A DNA stretch of 8,880 nucleotides, taken from contig JAUNIK010000092.1 of assembly GCA_030523505.1 (NCBI GenBank), forward strand, positions 1 through 8,880, read 5' to 3'. Shown here in pieces: positions 8,001 to 8,880 of this stretch. Under the pieces are notes generated by a model. That model was not told the DNA's origin. It worked only from the letters and a program-made list of their open reading frames with translations, and did not search any database. The translations under genes were made by a program, and so were the position numbers. Source of the DNA: Prevotellaceae bacterium. GTDB taxonomy: Bacteria; Bacteroidota; Bacteroidia; Bacteroidales; Bacteroidaceae. Every line of letters starts with the position of its first letter. Positions within the stretch are counted from its first letter, which is position 1.

Positions 8001-8389
8001 TCGAGTTTAGCCTTTTCTGCATCGACCTTTGTGGTAGCACCAGAGAACAAACGCTTGTCCATCTTCTGCATACCGGTCACAACAACCTCCTCTACCAAAT
8101 TCGCATCTGGCTCGAGGACAACATTCATGTTCGCTTTTGGAGAAAGAGTGATAGTCTTGCAGCCAACATAAGAGAACTGCAACTTCTTTCCCGATGGAAC
8201 ATCAATCTTAAAATTTCCATCATAGTCGGTAATCGTAGCAGTCTTTGTGCCAGCAACGACAACAGAAGCACCGATGATAGGCTGACCGTCCTCAGACGAT
8301 ACAACAACACCCGATGCCTTTGTCTGTGCGTACATTGTGGCAGACGCGCACACGAGAACCAGAAGCATTAAAAACTTTCTTAATTTCAT
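5066..8389 (-). CDS. SusC/RagA family TonB-linked outer-membrane transporter
   Basis: This 1107-residue protein is a full-length SusC-type importer, which takes up oligomeric nutrients through a 22-strand barrel using proton-motive force relayed by TonB. A signal peptide ends near residue 21 (TMYA|QT). Residues about 25-95 are the carboxypeptidase-regulatory-like domain typical of SusC proteins (GQPIIGASV ... DGNFKIDVPSG). The EEVVVTG segment at residues 100-106 precedes the plug and resembles a Ton-box region. The plug domain runs to about residue 250 and includes LEGRAAGVSVQ (139-149), the KVRG and PLWVVDG motifs (162-181), and the hallmark SIYGARAMAGVVVVTTKKG (229-247). The rest is beta-barrel rich in aromatic residues, ending in ITFTLRLGI. 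The start at 8389 is chosen because it begins the signal peptide. It is the first gene of the operon, with a leader of about 120 bases if the candidate promoter is right. There is no N-terminal STN signalling domain, so it is unlikely to be a transducer for an anti-sigma factor. Confidence 0.98.
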   Translation of the reverse strand: MKLRKFLMLLVLVCASATMYAQTKASGVVVSSEDGQPIIGASVVVAGTKTATITDYDGNFKIDVPSGKKLQFSYVGCKTITLSPKANMNVVLEPDANLVEEVVVTGMQKMDKRLFSGATTKVDAEKAKLDGIADVSRALEGRAAGVSVQNVSSTFGTAPKIKVRGATSIYGSSSPLWVVDGVIMEDAVNVDADDLSSGDAVTLISNAIAGLNADDIESFQVLKDGSATSIYGARAMAGVVVVTTKKGRAGHTSINYTGEFTYRMKPSYSTYNICNSQEQMGIYKEMEAKGWLEFSSLANSSTSGLYGQLYHKMDQYNEQTGQFELPFTQAAMNKYLQEAEFRNTDWFDLLFKDNIMMNHSVSISTGSDRANLYASVSAYNDPGWYIDSNVARYTANLNASFNLSKQVTLTLRTNANTRDQKAPGTLNRSVDVVSGAVNRSFDINPFSYCLNTSRTLDPSGNYKRNYADFNIFDELDQNYIDINVNDIKFQGELSYKPIQGLEINLLGSYRTNNSTREHFVMNNSNQANTYRAGVDNPNIMYNNTFLYTDPDQPNSLPVSVMPKGGIYTLNRNSVNQLDFRGTINYNKVWNDTHIFNIMGGMEANNADYDAYQHTDYGVDYENSRTVIITPALFKQMKEEGTELTTFSKAWNRRLAYFANANYSYKGRYSLNLTGRYDGSNQLGKARSSRWLPTWNVSTSWNIHEEPFFQKWSEQTQGAMTHAAIRLSYSLVGEQTTASNAYPIFRAYTAWRPQGDLQETGKALYSLGNSDLTYEKKNEFNIGVDLGFLKNRINLVTDFYWRDNFDLMGYMNTQGIGGEIRKFANVASMKSHGMEATLTTQNIVTQDWKWGTDFTFSYSKTEITDLLAQTRVIDLVGTSGYTRVGYDHRALFSIPFVGLNDEGIPQIINENGDVTTTDINFQEYDKLDFLKYEGPTEPTITGGMNNSISWKNLKLNVFITYSFGNAIRLDPVFSASYSDMSAMPKEFKNRWVIPGDENVTDIPAIASVRQVKNDNYLGYAYNAYNYSTARVANGGFIRLKDVSLTYDLPRSIVNKIRLSNCSVKLDATNLLLLYSDKKLNGQDPEFVNAGGVASPLSKQITFTLRLGI

Positions 8390-8508
8390 TTATCTATAAA
8401 TTTTGATTATATTTTCCTTTACCAATCTTGCCTTTTTACCTTATTCCAACCTGAAAACATCTCTTGAAGTCTCGTAGAATTTATCACGCATTCGCGAGGG
8501 CATAGAAA

Positions 8509-8542
8509 CAAATAATATGCAAAGTTACACAAAAAATCCAAA
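8509..8542 (-). promoter_or_regulatory. candidate Bacteroidota-type promoter of the susC-susD operon
   Basis: The Bacteroidota vegetative promoter has TTTG near -33 and TAnnTTTG near -7. On the minus strand TAACTTTG (8527 to 8520) is a perfect -7 match, but the nearest upstream TTTG (8542 to 8539) is only 11 bases away, not about 20. An alternative uses that same TTTG with a 21-base spacer to TATTATTTG (8517 to 8509), whose -7 element is one base too long. Transcription would start roughly 110-130 bases before the ATG. Neither choice is ideal; the location directly before the first gene is the best support. Confidence 0.4.
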
Positions 8543-8551
8543 CAGTAACTA

Positions 8552-8565
8552 TTTTTTGCAAAAAA
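8552..8565. promoter_or_regulatory. perfect 14-base palindrome, possible operator
   Basis: TTTTTTGCAAAAAA reads the same on both strands. It lies about 25 bases upstream of the candidate -7 box at 8520-8527, where a repressor or activator would plausibly bind. CTA and TAG flank it as imperfect outer arms (8549-8551 and 8568-8570). It shares the pattern TTTTnTGCAnAAAA with the palindrome at 8770-8783. No cognate regulator is visible, and simple A/T runs can form such symmetry by chance. Confidence 0.35.
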
Positions 8566-8769
8566 CATAGCATTTTGCCCCCATTTTTAACAATTTCCCT
8601 TGATAAATCAAGAAATACGCCCTATTGTTGCTATAAAAAAGCTTAAAGCCATCCACCCCAAAATAACATATATTTCGGATAAATATACAACTTTCCAAGA
8701 GTCTTCGACTAACAATATGCATAAAGGGGCAGGATGCATCACGTAATGAACCAGAATCCCTAAAATACG

Positions 8770-8783
8770 TTTTGTGCACAAAA
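8770..8783. promoter_or_regulatory. perfect 14-base palindrome, possible operator
   Basis: TTTTGTGCACAAAA is a perfect palindrome differing from the one at 8552-8565 by one symmetric substitution pair (G/C for T/A at positions 5 and 10). The centres are 218 bases apart. It could serve the SusC operon at a distance or an unseen gene to the right of the window. Its right arm runs into the tandem repeat starting at 8780. Confidence 0.35.
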
Positions 8784-8802
8784 AGGTAAAAAGGTAAAAA
8801 GT
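8780..8802 (+). repeat. short tandem repeat, AAAAAGGT twice plus a partial AAAAAGT copy
   Basis: Two exact 8-base units (8780-8787 and 8788-8795) are followed by the degenerate unit AAAAAGT (8796-8802). The 12-mer AAGGTAAAAAGG within it (8783-8794) recurs in opposite orientation at 8431-8442 in the leader of the SusC gene. No function can be assigned; slipped-strand origin is likely. Confidence 0.7.
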
Positions 8803-8819
8803 AAGAAAGATGTACTCCC

Positions 8820-8845
8820 AAAAAAAATGGCTCACTAGTAAAACC
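8820..8845 (-). terminator. weak candidate terminator of a gene to the right of the window
   Basis: On the minus strand GGTTT and GAGCC can pair (five pairs, two of them G-U) around the loop TACTAGT, followed after one A by a run of eight T (8827 to 8820). The stem is weak, so the T run is the main support. A TAG at 8835-8837 closing a frame open from the right edge lies inside the loop, which would fit the end of an upstream minus-strand gene. Confidence 0.2.
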
Positions 8846-8880
8846 CTGTGTTTAACCGAATATCATTGATAACCTGTAGA

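Larger units (their letters stand above)
8390..8880. other. AT-rich intergenic and regulatory region upstream of the SusC gene
   Basis: No credible gene lies in these 491 bases. The region holds a candidate minus-strand promoter (8509-8542), two related 14-base palindromes (8552-8565 and 8770-8783), a short A/G-rich tandem repeat (8780-8802), an inverted repeat CTTGAT-AA-ATCAAG (8599-8612), a 7-bp AT hairpin TATATTT-CGGAT-AAATATA (8669-8687) and two 8-base palindromes, TATGCATA (8716-8723) and GATGCATC (8733-8740). On the minus strand one frame is open from the right edge to a TAG at 8835-8837. It could be the last 14 codons of an upstream gene, but this is too short to call. Confidence 0.7.

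Noticed and set aside
8390..8508. Riboswitch or conserved leader RNA before the SusC gene
   Set aside because: Only trivial 3-bp pairings such as CGC-GAAT-GCG were found, with no recognisable riboswitch core.
8549..8835. Two overlapping minus-strand open frames of 90 and 75 codons upstream of the SusC gene
   Set aside because: They lie in different frames over AT-rich DNA, are rich in Phe, Tyr, Ile and Cys from base composition, have no ribosome site or domain, and cross the palindromes and repeats.
8838..8879. C-terminal end of a minus-strand gene entering from the right edge
   Set aside because: Only 14 open codons before a TAG; this length is expected by chance and gives no recognisable motif.

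Overview
The window looks like a chromosomal segment from a Bacteroidota bacterium, most plausibly Prevotella or a close relative. The reasons are a SusC/SusD pair, lipoproteins whose acceptor cysteine is followed by Ser and acidic residues, mostly A-rich gene leaders without strong Shine-Dalgarno sites, and a match to the Bacteroidota -7 promoter element. The genus is an inference from protein style, not from a marker gene.

All convincing genes lie on the minus strand, so the window reads biologically from right to left. At the far right (8390-8880) is an AT-rich intergenic stretch with a candidate promoter and several small palindromes. Then come a SusC-type TonB-linked outer-membrane transporter (5066-8389), a SusD/RagB substrate-binding lipoprotein (3265-5016), a lipoprotein with an intact HExxH zinc-metallopeptidase motif (2046-3248) and a DUF4302-type lipoprotein (650-2017). 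The gaps between these four genes are 49, 16 and 28 bases, which supports one operon. After a 103-base gap containing a strong 30-base hairpin comes the 5' part of a fifth gene (1-546). It encodes an exported protein of unrecognised family that runs off the left edge.

The likely joint function is nutrient capture at the cell surface. SusD and the two accessory lipoproteins would sit on the outer face of the outer membrane, the metallohydrolase would cut or open the substrate, and SusC would import the product with TonB energy. No glycoside hydrolase, polysaccharide lyase, sulfatase, SusE/F-like glycan binder or dedicated regulator is present. With a metallohydrolase as the only enzyme, a peptide or protein substrate is more likely than a polysaccharide; this is inference. 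No RNA gene, CRISPR array, insertion sequence or integration site was found. The architecture belongs to a known but functionally poorly understood class; the less explained parts are the unidentified exported protein, its upstream hairpin and the TGCA-centred palindromes in the leader region.
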